A stretch of 64,000 bases of DNA from Sphingomonas sp. FARSPH (GCF_003355005.1 NZ_CP029985.1:248001-312000), one strand, 5' to 3'. Counted from the first letter of the stretch, positions 26,551-35,032 are shown. Made by a program: numbers and translations. The notes: generated by a model from the letters alone, not told the origin.

Positions 26551-28311
26551 GTGGCCGAGAAGAGCGGAGCAGACATCCTGGTCGAGGCGCTGTGCGATCT
26601 CGGCGTGGAGGTCGTGTTCGGCTATCCGGGCGGTGCCGTCCTGCCGATCTACGATGCGATGTTCCGCCAATCTTCGGGAGGGCGTGGGCGGATCAAGCAC
26701 ATCCTCGTCCGCCACGAGCAGGCGGCGACGCATGCGGCGGAAGGCTATGCCCGCTCCACCGGCAAGCCCGGCGTCGTCCTCGTCACCTCCGGCCCCGGCG
26801 CCACCAATGCGGTCACCGGCATCACCGATGCTTTGCTCGATTCGATCCCCATGGTGGTCATCACGGGGCAGGTGCCGACCGCGCTGATCGGCACCGACGC
26901 GTTTCAGGAGGCGGATACGGTCGGCATCACGCGCCACTGTTCGAAACACAATTACCTGGTGAAGGATCCGGCGCGGCTCGGCGCGGTCATCCACGAGGCG
27001 TTCCACATCGCCACCTCCGGCCGTCCTGGTCCGGTCGTCATCGACATCCCGAAGGACGTGCAGGTCGCCACTGCCCGCTATACCAAGCCGGGCGCGATCC
27101 AGCACAAGACGTACCGCCCGCAGGTGAAGGCGCCGCAGCGCGAGATCGAACAGGTCGTCGACATGCTCGCCGCCGCGGAGCGCCCGATCCTCTACACCGG
27201 CGGCGGCGTCATCAACGCCGGCCCCGCCGCGTCGCAGCTGCTGGGCGAACTGGCACGGATCACGGGCGCGCCCGTCACCTCGACGCTGATGGGTCTTGGC
27301 GCCTTCCCCGCCTCCTCGCCGCAGTTCCTCGGCATGCTCGGCATGCACGGCACGTTCGAGGCGAACATGGCGATGAACCAGGCCGACCTCGTCGTCGCGA
27401 TCGGCAGCCGCTTCGACGACCGCGTCACCGGCCGGCTCGACGCGTTCAGCCCGATGAGCCGCAAGGTGCACATCGACATCGACCGGTCGAGCGTGAACAA
27501 GAACGTGCGCGTCGACCTCGCGATCATCGCCGATGCCGGCCATGCGATGGAAGACATGGTCCGCATCTGGAAGGCGCGCCAGCACCCGAAGCCCGACACG
27601 TCGGACTGGTGGCGGCGCATAGCCGGCTGGCGCGCGGTCAAGTCGCTCGACTTCCCGGAAACGGGAACGGAGATCATGCCGCAACGCGCGATCCGCGCCT
27701 TGTGGGAGGCGACGCACGCCCGCTCTCCGATCATCACGACCGAGGTCGGCCAGCATCAGATGTGGGCCGCGCAGCATTTCGGTTTCGAAAAGCCGAACAA
27801 ATGGCTGACCAGCGGCGGCCTCGGCACGATGGGCTATGGCCTCCCCGCCGCGATCGGCGCGCAGCTCGGCAATCCGAAGGCGCTCGTCATCGATATCGCC
27901 GGCGAGGCGAGCATCCAGATGAACATCCAGGAGCTCGCCACCGCGACGCAATATCGCCTGCCGGTGAAGATATTCATCCTCAACAACGAATATATGGGGA
28001 TGGTCCGCCAGTGGCAGGAGCTGACCTACGAAAGCCGCTACGCCGAAAGCTATTCGGACAGCCTGCCCGACTTCGTGAAGCTCGGCGAAGCCTATGGCTG
28101 GAAGGGCATCCGCATCGAGGCGCGCGGCGAACTGGAGGACGGCATCCAGGCGATGCTGGACCATGACGGCCCGGTGATCGTCGACTGCCGTGTCGCGAAG
28201 CTCGCCAATTGCTTCCCGATGATCCCGAGCGGCGCGGCGCATACCGACATGATCCTGCAGGCGAACGAGGTGTCGGGCACGATGGACGACGAGGCGAAAG
28301 CGCTCGTCTAG
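26551..28311 (+). CDS. ilvB: Acetolactate synthase large subunit
   Basis: Thiamine-diphosphate enzyme making acetolactate/acetohydroxybutyrate, first step of valine-leucine-isoleucine synthesis. The GTG at 26551 has GGAGGG four bases upstream, so I prefer it to the ATG at 26539; this gives 586 residues. VFGYPGGAVLP with the VRHEQAATHAAEGYAR catalytic Glu, the FAD region around GSRFDDRVTGR, and the TPP motif beginning GEASIQMN and ending NNEYMGMVRQWQ are present; the usual GDG of the TPP motif reads AGEAS. Followed by ilvN. Confidence 0.95.
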   Translation: MAEKSGADILVEALCDLGVEVVFGYPGGAVLPIYDAMFRQSSGGRGRIKHILVRHEQAATHAAEGYARSTGKPGVVLVTSGPGATNAVTGITDALLDSIPMVVITGQVPTALIGTDAFQEADTVGITRHCSKHNYLVKDPARLGAVIHEAFHIATSGRPGPVVIDIPKDVQVATARYTKPGAIQHKTYRPQVKAPQREIEQVVDMLAAAERPILYTGGGVINAGPAASQLLGELARITGAPVTSTLMGLGAFPASSPQFLGMLGMHGTFEANMAMNQADLVVAIGSRFDDRVTGRLDAFSPMSRKVHIDIDRSSVNKNVRVDLAIIADAGHAMEDMVRIWKARQHPKPDTSDWWRRIAGWRAVKSLDFPETGTEIMPQRAIRALWEATHARSPIITTEVGQHQMWAAQHFGFEKPNKWLTSGGLGTMGYGLPAAIGAQLGNPKALVIDIAGEASIQMNIQELATATQYRLPVKIFILNNEYMGMVRQWQELTYESRYAESYSDSLPDFVKLGEAYGWKGIRIEARGELEDGIQAMLDHDGPVIVDCRVAKLANCFPMIPSGAAHTDMILQANEVSGTMDDEAKALV

Positions 28312-28316
28312 CTCCG

Positions 28317-28410
28317 CTCCCGCTTGCGGGAGGGGCTGGGGGTGCACCTGTCCACCCGCCGGCGCGCCTGCGGCATTCCAACCCCCACCCCTCCCGCAAG
28401 CGGGAGGGGG
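28317..28410. repeat. Large inverted repeat between ilvB and ilvN
   Basis: CTCCCGCTTGCGGGAGGGG followed by TGGGGGTG on the left mirrors CCCCCACCCCTCCCGC and AAGCGGGAG on the right, so each end is a hairpin and the two ends can also pair with each other. About 94 bases filling the ilvB-ilvN gap. The core is shared with 13730-13751. Confidence 0.7.
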
Positions 28411-28421
28411 GAAGAGGTCCT

Positions 28422-28937
28422 ATGCATATCAAGACCGAAGCCACCGAACGTCACACCCTGTCGGTGATCGTCGACAACGAACCGGGCATCCTCGCCCGGA
28501 TCGCCGGCCTGTTCACCGCGCGCGGCTACAACATCGAAAGCCTGACCGTGTCGGAAATCACCGCCGACAAAGCGGTCAGCCGCATCACCATCGTCACCAG
28601 CGCCTCGCCGCCGGTGATGGAACAGATCATCGCCCAGCTTGACCGGCTGGTGCCCGTGCACAAGGTCACCGACCTCACCGCGCGCGGTGCGCACGTCGAG
28701 CGCGAGCTGGCGCTGGTCAAGGTGGCGGGCACCGGCGACCATCGCATCGAGGCTTTGCGCCTCGCCGAGGTCTATCGCGCCCGCGTCGTCGATGCGACGA
28801 TCGGCTCGTTCGTGTTCGAGGTCACCGGCACGATCGAGAAGATCGACAAGTTCGTCGAGCTGATGGGCGAAGTCGGTCTGGTCGAGGTCGCCCGCACCGG
28901 CATCGCCGCCATCTCGCGCGGTCGCGAGGCGGCGTAA
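28422..28937 (+). CDS. ilvN: Acetolactate synthase small (regulatory) subunit
   Basis: Regulatory subunit conferring valine feedback control. It is 171 residues. The ACT domain is at the N-terminus (LSVIVDNEPGILARIAGLF, GYNIESLTVSE) and the second, C-terminal domain ends in VEVARTGIAAISRG, matching the IlvH/IlvN family. The start at MHIKTEATE was chosen over a longer frame through the repeat. GAGGTCC precedes it. Confidence 0.95.
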   Translation: MHIKTEATERHTLSVIVDNEPGILARIAGLFTARGYNIESLTVSEITADKAVSRITIVTSASPPVMEQIIAQLDRLVPVHKVTDLTARGAHVERELALVKVAGTGDHRIEALRLAEVYRARVVDATIGSFVFEVTGTIEKIDKFVELMGEVGLVEVARTGIAAISRGREAA

Positions 28938-28967
28938 CGTTTTTCCATCCGTTCCCATCAACCCTCC

Positions 28968-29048
28968 CGTCACCCCGGACTTGATCCGGGGTCCCGCTTC
29001 TTCGACGGCGGGACAACAGCGGGACCCCGGATTAAGTCCGAGGTGACG
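28968..29048. repeat. Palindromic intergenic repeat, copy 4 (variant)
   Basis: Left end CGTCACCCCGGACTTGATCC and right end GGATTAAGTCCGAGGTGACG, with inner GGGGTCCCGC/GCGGGACCCC pairing. It ends 12 bases before the ilvC ATG, so the ilvC ribosome-binding site (AGGAAG) abuts it. Confidence 0.75.
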
Positions 29049-29060
29049 AAAGGAAGTACA

Positions 29061-30080
29061 ATGAAGGTCTATTACGATCGCGACGCGGATCTGAACCTGA
29101 TCACCGACAAGAACATCGCCATCCTGGGGTACGGGTCGCAGGGCCATGCGCATGCGCAGAACCTGCGCGATTCGGGCGTCAAGAACGTCGCGATCGCGCT
29201 GCGCGAAGGGTCTGCCACCGCGCAGAAGGCGGAAGCGGCAGGCTTCAAGGTGCTGTCGAACAAGGAAGCGGCCGGCTGGGCGGATATCCTGATGATCCTC
29301 GCCCCCGACGAGCATCAGGCCGCGATCTGGGAAAACGACCTCAAGGGCAATATGAAGCCCGGCGCGGCGCTTGCCTTCGCACACGGCCTCAACGTGCACT
29401 TTGGCCTAATCGAGGTCCCTGCGGACATCGACGTCATCATGATCGCGCCCAAGGGCCCCGGCCACACCGTCCGCAGCGAATACGTCCGCGGCGGCGGCGT
29501 CCCCTGCCTGATCGCGATCCACCAGGACGCCAGCGGCAATGCGCACGACGTCGCGCTCGCTTATGCCAGCGGCGTCGGCGGCGGCCGCTCGGGCATTATC
29601 GAGACCAATTTCAAGGAAGAGTGCGAAACCGACCTGTTCGGCGAACAGGCGGTGCTGTGCGGCGGCATCACCCACCTCATCCAGGCCGGGTTCGAAACGC
29701 TGGTCGAGGCGGGCTATGCGCCGGAAATGGCCTATTTCGAGTGCCTGCACGAAACCAAGCTGATCGTCGATCTGCTCTATGAAGGCGGCATCGCCAACAT
29801 GCGCTATTCGATCAGCAACACCGCCGAATACGGCGACATCACCACCGGCCCGCGCATCATCACGGACGAGACGAAGGCGGAGATGCGCCGCGTCCTCGCC
29901 GACATCCAGTCGGGCCGGTTCGTCAAGAACTTCGTGCTCGACAATCGCGCCGGCCAGCCCGAACTGAAGGCGGCACGCAAGGCGGCGCAGGCGCATCCGA
30001 TCGAGAAGACGGGCGCGGAGCTGCGCGCGATGATGCCGTGGATCGGCGCCAACAAGCTGGTCGACAAGGCGAAGAACTGA
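29061..30080 (+). CDS. ilvC: Ketol-acid reductoisomerase (class I)
   Basis: NADPH-dependent isomeroreductase converting acetolactate to dihydroxyisovalerate. At 339 residues it is the short class I form. The Rossmann motif is GYGSQGHAHAQNLRDSG, and the C-terminal knotted domain includes FKEECETDLFGEQAVLCGG, whose acidic residues bind magnesium, and CLHETKLIVDLLYEGG. Start at MKVYYDRDAD with AGGAAG upstream. Third gene of ilvB-ilvN-ilvC. Confidence 0.97.
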   Translation: MKVYYDRDADLNLITDKNIAILGYGSQGHAHAQNLRDSGVKNVAIALREGSATAQKAEAAGFKVLSNKEAAGWADILMILAPDEHQAAIWENDLKGNMKPGAALAFAHGLNVHFGLIEVPADIDVIMIAPKGPGHTVRSEYVRGGGVPCLIAIHQDASGNAHDVALAYASGVGGGRSGIIETNFKEECETDLFGEQAVLCGGITHLIQAGFETLVEAGYAPEMAYFECLHETKLIVDLLYEGGIANMRYSISNTAEYGDITTGPRIITDETKAEMRRVLADIQSGRFVKNFVLDNRAGQPELKAARKAAQAHPIEKTGAELRAMMPWIGANKLVDKAKN

Positions 30081-30127
30081 TCGGTTTCGCGCTCACCCTC
30101 ACCCTTCGTCGCCTCTCGGCGGCTCTT

Positions 30128-30148
30128 CCCTCTCCTCGCGGGAGAGGG
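30128..30148. terminator. Hairpin downstream of ilvC
   Basis: CCCTCTCC and GGAGAGGG pair around a five-base loop, about 50 bases after the ilvC stop. No T-tract follows, so it may be an mRNA-stabilising hairpin or a repeat rather than a true terminator. Confidence 0.45.
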
Positions 30149-30262
30149 AGGGAGGCGAACCACCGGAATGGTGACGGTGTCGCAACTGATCGTTTCCGTT
30201 CCGCGCCTTCCCGCCGCGCAGGCATTATGGTCAAACCGCGCGTCATTACAGGGAGACCATCC

Positions 30263-30880
30263 ATGCGCCTGATTCTCGCCGCCGCGCTCGCCGCGGTTGC
30301 CGTTCCCGCCGCCGCCCAGATCATCGCGACCGCTCCCGGCCAACCCGGCCAGCCGACCGCGAAGGTCCCGGCCGGCACGTACGCGGTCGATCCCTTCCAC
30401 ACCCAGGTGTCGTGGGCGGTAAACCACATGGGCTTCTCGATCCTCGAAGGCATGTTCGGCGCGTCGTCGGGTTCGATCACGATCGATCCCGCCAAGCCCG
30501 CCGCGGCGAAGGTCGACGTGACGTTTCAGATCGATCAGCTCAGCGTCACCGCTGCCCCCTTCGCCAAGCATCTGCAATCGAAGGATTTCTTTGACGCCGC
30601 CACCTATCCGACCGCGCGCTTCGTCTCGACGTCGGTGACCCCGCGCGGCGCCAACAAGGCGACGATCACCGGCAACCTGACGATCAAGGACCAGACGAAG
30701 CCGGTCACGATCGATGCGACCTTCGTCGGGGCGGGCGCCAATCCGATGAGCAAGAAGCTGAACTTCGGCTTCACCGGCACTACGACGATCAAGCGCAGCG
30801 ACTTTGGCGTCGGCGCCTATGCGCCGGTCGTGTCGGACGAGGTGAAGCTGACGATCCACGCCGCCTTCACCGCGGCCTGA
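30263..30880 (+). CDS. YceI-family periplasmic protein
   Basis: A 205-residue exported lipocalin-like protein; relatives bind polyisoprenoids such as ubiquinone-8. Signal peptide MRLILAAALAAVAVPAAAQ, then the YceI domain: YAVDPFHTQVSWAVNHMGFS, FFDAATYPTARFVS, ITGNLTIKDQTKPVTID and SDFGVGAY. AGGGAGACC lies before the ATG. It ends 34 bases from the convergent BLUF gene. Physiological ligand not inferable. Confidence 0.9.
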   Translation: MRLILAAALAAVAVPAAAQIIATAPGQPGQPTAKVPAGTYAVDPFHTQVSWAVNHMGFSILEGMFGASSGSITIDPAKPAAAKVDVTFQIDQLSVTAAPFAKHLQSKDFFDAATYPTARFVSTSVTPRGANKATITGNLTIKDQTKPVTIDATFVGAGANPMSKKLNFGFTGTTTIKRSDFGVGAYAPVVSDEVKLTIHAAFTAA

Positions 30881-30914
30881 CCCTATCCCTTCCCAGGGAA
30901 AGCGCCGGTGCGGC

Positions 30915-31310
30915 TCATGCCGCCCGGCGCACCTTGGCGAACCCCTCGAAGGTCGCGCGCACCGCCGGGTCCGCGTCGGCCGTCAGGCGCACGACGCGAT
31001 CCAGCGCATCAGCAGCCTCCCCCGGTCTGGCATAGGCCATCGCCCATTCGCCGAACTCGCGCGTCGCGATGACCCGGTTGGACAATATTACCAGCGCATA
31101 ATGGCGCTCGTCCGCCTGGATGCGGGCAAATGCGGTGGTGACCACATTGTCTTCCCCCTCCAGCGCCTGCAGAAAGCGCTTGCCGTCGAAAAACAGCAGG
31201 CCGGTAACGCGGTCGCGTGCATTGTTACGCCGCGACTGCGCCAGGATCGCGTCGGCATCGACCGCCGCGCCACGTCTTACGGTGCTGATATAGACGAGCT
31301 GGCGCATCAT
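30915..31310 (-). CDS. BLUF-domain blue-light photoreceptor
   Basis: A 131-residue stand-alone FAD-binding blue-light sensor. QLVYIST holds the flavin-switch tyrosine Y7, SRRNNARD the conserved Asn (N30), KRFLQALEG the essential Gln (Q48), and FGEWAM the Trp/Met pair (W89, M91); spacing matches AppA-type BLUF domains. No output domain is fused, so signalling must go through a partner protein. It is transcribed divergently from the leu leader and leuA. Confidence 0.9.
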   Translation of the reverse strand: MMRQLVYISTVRRGAAVDADAILAQSRRNNARDRVTGLLFFDGKRFLQALEGEDNVVTTAFARIQADERHYALVILSNRVIATREFGEWAMAYARPGEAADALDRVVRLTADADPAVRATFEGFAKVRRAA

Positions 31311-31463
31311 AATGGGCCTTTTCTTGATGGATCGACAAGCCCCCGCCCGCGTCCAATGCGCAATAGGATCAACGGGTTAACAAAGTTTGGCGGTGCGGCG
31401 CGGATTTGCCTGACATCTTCGCTGGACACGGGCGGGAACGGTCGGCATGAATGCGCCTGCACA

Positions 31464-31508
31464 ATGATCGGTACGCGCGCCCTTCTTCTTCGACTTATCC
31501 GCCCTTAA
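31464..31508 (+). CDS. leuL: Leucine-codon leader peptide of leuA
   Basis: A 14-codon frame encoding MIGTRALLLRLIRP, placed 105 bases before leuA. Four of 14 codons are leucine, three in a row, and all four are CTT, a codon the neighbouring GC-rich genes use little next to CTG/CTC. The stop TAA lies inside the first of two identical CCCTTAAGGG palindromes. This is the layout of a ribosome-mediated attenuator sensing leucyl-tRNA. No strong Shine-Dalgarno is seen; a six-codon frame (MNAPAQ) just upstream ends in TGA overlapping this ATG. Confidence 0.7.
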   Translation: MIGTRALLLRLIRP

Positions 31509-31550
31509 GGGCGGCGGTGCCTGCGCGCGCTTCCCTTAAGGGCCGATTTT
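31499..31550 (+). promoter_or_regulatory. Candidate leu attenuator
   Basis: CCGCCCTTAAGGGCGG (31499-31514) can fold alone. Its core CCCTTAAGGG (31502-31511) is repeated exactly at 31533-31542, so GCCCTTAAGGG can instead pair over 11 bases with CCCTTAAGGGC (31533-31543), followed by TTTT at 31547-31550. These are mutually exclusive folds next to a leucine leader peptide. A ribosome stalled at the CTT codons would cover the first palindrome. Confidence 0.6.
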
Positions 31551-31613
31551 CGCTTCAGCGCCATCTAACGCCGTGCGGATCAACGTCCGCAGCGGCACAG
31601 AGCCGGGACCGAC

Positions 31614-33329
31614 ATGCTCCGCGATCCTTCGACCAAATACCGCCCCTTCCCGCCCATTGCGCTGCCCGACAGGCAATGGCCGAGCCGCACGATCACCCGC
31701 GCGCCGCGCTGGCTGTCCACGGACCTCCGCGACGGCAACCAGGCGCTGATCGATCCGATGGATGCGGACAAGAAGGGCCGCTTCTTCGATCTGCTGTGCA
31801 AAATCGGCCTGAAGGAGATCGAGGTCGGTTTCCCGAGCGCGGGCGCGACGGAATTCGATTTCATCAGCGGTCTGGTGCAGCAGGATCGCATCCCCGCGGA
31901 CGTGTGCGTCCAGGTGCTGACCCAATCGCGCCGCGACCTGATCGAATCCAGTTTCGCCAGCCTGAAGGGTGCGAAACAGGCGATCGTCCATCTGTACAAC
32001 GCGGTGTCGCCCGCCTGGCGCAAGATCGTGTTCGGCATGACCCGCGAGGAAGTGAAGACGATCGCCGTCGAGGGCGCAATGGTGCTGCGCGACCAGGCGG
32101 CGCGCTACCCGGACACCGACTGGCATTTCGAATACAGCCCGGAAACCTTCTCCACCGCCGAACTCGACTTCTCGGTCGAGGTATGTGCCGCGGTGATGGA
32201 CGTGCTGCGCCCGACCGCGGATCGCCCGCTGATCCTCAACCTGCCCGCGACGGTCGAATGCGCGACGCCCAACATCTATGCCGACCAGATCGAATGGTTC
32301 GGCCGCGCCATCCCGAACCGGGAGGCGGTGGTGATCTCGCTCCACACGCACAACGACCGCGGCACCGGCGTCGCGGCGGCGGAACTCGGCCTGCTGGCGG
32401 GCGCGGACCGCGTCGAAGGCTGCCTGCTGGGCAACGGCGAGCGGACCGGCAATTGCGATCTCGTGACGATCGCGCTCAACATGTACACGCAAGGGGTCGA
32501 CCCGGCGCTCGACCTGTCCGACATCGACGCCATCGTCGACATGGTGCAGCATTGCACCAGCATCCCCGTCCACCCGCGCACCCCCTATGCGGGCGAACTG
32601 GTGTTCACCGCCTTTTCGGGCAGCCATCAGGACGCGATCAAGAAGGGCTTCGCCGCGCAGGCCGCCCGTAACGACAATCTGTGGGAGGTCCCCTATCTGC
32701 CGATCGATCCCGCCGACCTCGGCCGTAGCTACGAAGCGGTAATCCGCGTCAATTCGCAAAGCGGCAAGGGCGGCGTCGCGTGGATCATCGAACAGGACAA
32801 GGGCCTGAAACTCCCCAAGCGGCTGCAGGCGGATTTCAGCCGGCACGTCCAGCAACTCGCCGACGAAACCAGCCGCGAGCTGGGCGCCGGGGACATCTGG
32901 GATCGGTTCGAGGCGACGTACCTGCCGCGGCAGGGCGACCGGTTCGTGCTGCGCGATTATGAGGAGACGGGCAGCGTCGGCGACCGCCGGTTCGTCGGCC
33001 GCGTCGCGGTCGATGGCGAGGAGCGGTCGATCAGCGGGCGCGGCAACGGTCTGATTTCGGGCGTCATCGCCGCTCTGGCGGACACCACCGGGCCGACACT
33101 CGACGTCATCGACTATAGCGAACACGCGATCGGCCATGGCGCGGATGCGCAGGCTGTCGCCTATGTCGAATGTCGCACCGGGGACGGGCGAACAGTCTTC
33201 GGCGTCGGCATGGATACCGATATCGCTACCGCCAGCGTGCGGGCGGTATTAAGTGCCGCAAATCAGGTGGATATGTCTAAATCGGGCCTCACAAATCTTC
33301 GACCGGCCGTGCCAGGGTCCGCGTCATGA
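31614..33329 (+). CDS. leuA: 2-isopropylmalate synthase (long LeuA2 type)
   Basis: First committed enzyme of leucine synthesis, condensing acetyl-CoA with 2-ketoisovalerate. It is 571 residues with the N-terminal extension of the LeuA2 group. LSTDLRDGNQALIDPMD carries the metal-binding Asp, LHTHNDRGTG the HxH metal site, and GNGERTGNCDL the active-site loop. The C-terminal ~130 residues form the leucine-binding regulatory domain (VGVDTDIATAS-like end). Upstream is a leader peptide and attenuator; its stop overlaps the next ATG. Confidence 0.95.
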   Translation: MLRDPSTKYRPFPPIALPDRQWPSRTITRAPRWLSTDLRDGNQALIDPMDADKKGRFFDLLCKIGLKEIEVGFPSAGATEFDFISGLVQQDRIPADVCVQVLTQSRRDLIESSFASLKGAKQAIVHLYNAVSPAWRKIVFGMTREEVKTIAVEGAMVLRDQAARYPDTDWHFEYSPETFSTAELDFSVEVCAAVMDVLRPTADRPLILNLPATVECATPNIYADQIEWFGRAIPNREAVVISLHTHNDRGTGVAAAELGLLAGADRVEGCLLGNGERTGNCDLVTIALNMYTQGVDPALDLSDIDAIVDMVQHCTSIPVHPRTPYAGELVFTAFSGSHQDAIKKGFAAQAARNDNLWEVPYLPIDPADLGRSYEAVIRVNSQSGKGGVAWIIEQDKGLKLPKRLQADFSRHVQQLADETSRELGAGDIWDRFEATYLPRQGDRFVLRDYEETGSVGDRRFVGRVAVDGEERSISGRGNGLISGVIAALADTTGPTLDVIDYSEHAIGHGADAQAVAYVECRTGDGRTVFGVGMDTDIATASVRAVLSAANQVDMSKSGLTNLRPAVPGSAS

Positions 33330-33874
33330 TACGTCCGACCTACGCGATCCATGCCGATGCGAACGGCGAGTTCCTGCGGCTGCTGCTCGGCGGCGATTAG
33401 GACGTTGACATCGCAAGGCGGTACGCGGCCGATGTCGTGGCGACCGTTGGTCGGATGCTTTCTACCGGCACCCGCCACGGTCATCTGCTCACGTTCATCG
33501 AAATGCGGGAAAAGCATGTCGCGCCCCAGAGCGTCGCGGCCGAGTTCGCGAAGATGGTCCGGCCCGATTCGCCGTCCCGGCGCGTGGCGATACTGCTTTC
33601 GGGCACCTTGCATCGGCTCCAGGCGAAGCAGATCCTCGACGATCGGCACGCGGTGTTCCCGGCGGAAGACGAGGCGCTGGCGTGGCTGATGGAGGGCGAC
33701 GACTCGGCGACGCCGATCGCCGGCATCGCCGCCTCATCGGGGCAACGCTGGCTGATCGATCGGCGTCAGGGTGCTGCCGGGGCCAGCAGGCGCGTGAGCA
33801 TCACGGGAAGTTCGCGCCGTGCGACCGCCTGTTTCGGGGCCGCGACCGCAACCGGAACGAAGCGCGGCGTATAG
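33326..33874 (+). pseudogene. STAS/SpoIIAA-like small protein gene interrupted by an in-frame amber codon
   Basis: The ATG at 33326 overlaps the leuA stop. After 24 codons (ending FLRLLLGGD) a TAG at 33398-33400 interrupts the frame, which then stays open in the same frame for another 158 codons (DVDIARRYAADVVATVGRML onward). The two halves read as one protein if TAG replaces a Trp TGG codon. The middle (VAILLSGTLHRLQAKQIL) and VFPAEDEALAWL recall STAS/SpoIIAA-like sequences. The last part, past about 33740, runs antisense to the next gene and may be spurious. Nonsense mutation, sequencing error or restart at ATG 33437 are all possible. Confidence 0.6.
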
Positions 33875-34614
33875 TCGGGCGGCGGCGGGACGGCATAGGT
33901 CTTGCCGACCCTCCCCGGTGCACCGGGCACCTGCGGCAAGGACTTCTTGCCATTGGCCTTCAGCCCCGCCGCTATCTGGTCCAGGCCACCGCTGCACAGC
34001 ACGTAATCGTCGCCGCGCACGCTCGCCGTCGCCGCTTCGATCGAGACCGCGATCGTTCCGATCCGCATCCGATCCGCGAGTGGCAGGCCACGCAGGTAAT
34101 CGAGGATCGCACGATCGGTCTGCAGCAATTGGTCGCGGCGATGCTCCGGCGCGGAGGGATCCGCGCAGCGCGGGCCATCCACCGCGGTCAGGCCGAGATC
34201 ATAAAGGTAGATTGCCGCCGCATTCTGTTTCAGTCCGGCACTTTGGGCCTCCGGCATCGCGCCGGCGAGCTGCCACAGCGCACGCATGTAGGCGAAGCCG
34301 ACGAAGAACCCGCCGCCCTGGAACAGGCGCGCCTGCATCCAGTTGAGGTCGTGGTCGATCGTCGTCATATCCTTGCCGCCCATCAGCCGGTCGCCGAGCG
34401 CGAGGAAGGCATGGCGCTGGATCATTGCGTCGAGCGCTGCGGCGTCGACAGGCATCGCGCGCCCGGGCGGGTCCAACACCGGGGCGAGGCGGGCGCGCAG
34501 CGTCGCGCCATCCTGCGCGGGGGCCATGACCGTCTGCCCCGCGGCCGGAACCTCAAAGATTAGCGTTGCCGCGCAGAGTGCCATCAGCCACCGCGCCGCC
34601 CATTTGCCTGCCAT
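33766..34614 (-). CDS. Hypothetical exported protein
   Basis: Unrecognised 282-residue protein with a signal peptide (KWAARWLMALCAATLIFEVP, cleavage near AAGQ). The mature part is helical (IQRHAFLALGDRLMGGKDMT, LNWMQARLFQGGGFFVGFAY) with a Pro-rich segment near the C-terminus (YAVPPPPDYTPRFVP). Two Cys residues (RCADPSAP, VLCSGG) could form a disulfide in the periplasm. The start MAGKWAARW was chosen for the signal peptide. It is followed upstream by folB on the same strand. Confidence 0.65.
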   Translation of the reverse strand: MAGKWAARWLMALCAATLIFEVPAAGQTVMAPAQDGATLRARLAPVLDPPGRAMPVDAAALDAMIQRHAFLALGDRLMGGKDMTTIDHDLNWMQARLFQGGGFFVGFAYMRALWQLAGAMPEAQSAGLKQNAAAIYLYDLGLTAVDGPRCADPSAPEHRRDQLLQTDRAILDYLRGLPLADRMRIGTIAVSIEAATASVRGDDYVLCSGGLDQIAAGLKANGKKSLPQVPGAPGRVGKTYAVPPPPDYTPRFVPVAVAAPKQAVARRELPVMLTRLLAPAAP

Positions 34615-34681
34615 TGCACCCACCCCATCGATCCTTGGCCACGCTATCATCCGCCCGGACGATGCGTAACCCTGGCCTCGG

Positions 34682-35032
34682 CTACCGCACCCGCATGATC
34701 TCGCAACCGACGCCCGCGTCCGGATACACATCCGGCTTCATCGAGCGCACGCGCACCGCGCGGACGCGCGGGTCGGCGAGGCAAAGCGCGGCCACCGCCT
34801 CCACCAACGTTTCCTGCAGGTCGAAGCCCGGGCCGTCCGCCAGCGCCAGGATGCCGTCGCGGACGAAATCGTAATCGAGCACCTCGTCGATCCGGTCGGC
34901 GGCGGGCGGGGCCGCATAATCGACCGTCATCCACACCGACAGGCGCACGCGCTGCGGCACCGCCTCGTGCGGATGGATGCCGAGGCGCATGGTCACCTCC
35001 AGGCGATCGAGGATCGTGGTGAATTCAGCCAT
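34682..35032 (-). CDS. folB: Dihydroneopterin aldolase
   Basis: Folate pathway enzyme converting dihydroneopterin to 6-hydroxymethyl-dihydropterin. It is 116 residues, the normal length. MRLGIHPHEAVPQRV matches the family N-terminal motif GIxxxExxxxQ, DYDFVRDGILALA and FDLQETLVEAVA carry the pterin-binding Glu, and VRVRSMKPDVYPDAG the catalytic-lysine motif. It overlaps the SDR gene by eight bases at its 5' end and belongs to folE-SDR-folB. Confidence 0.92.
   Translation of the reverse strand: MAEFTTILDRLEVTMRLGIHPHEAVPQRVRLSVWMTVDYAAPPAADRIDEVLDYDFVRDGILALADGPGFDLQETLVEAVAALCLADPRVRAVRVRSMKPDVYPDAGVGCEIMRVR

Noticed and set aside
27895..27930. Broken acetolactate synthase active site (AGEAS instead of GDG)
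   Set aside because: The rest of the TPP motif through NNEYMGM is intact and this region varies (GD/GE/AGD) among true large subunits, so I do not read it as inactivation.
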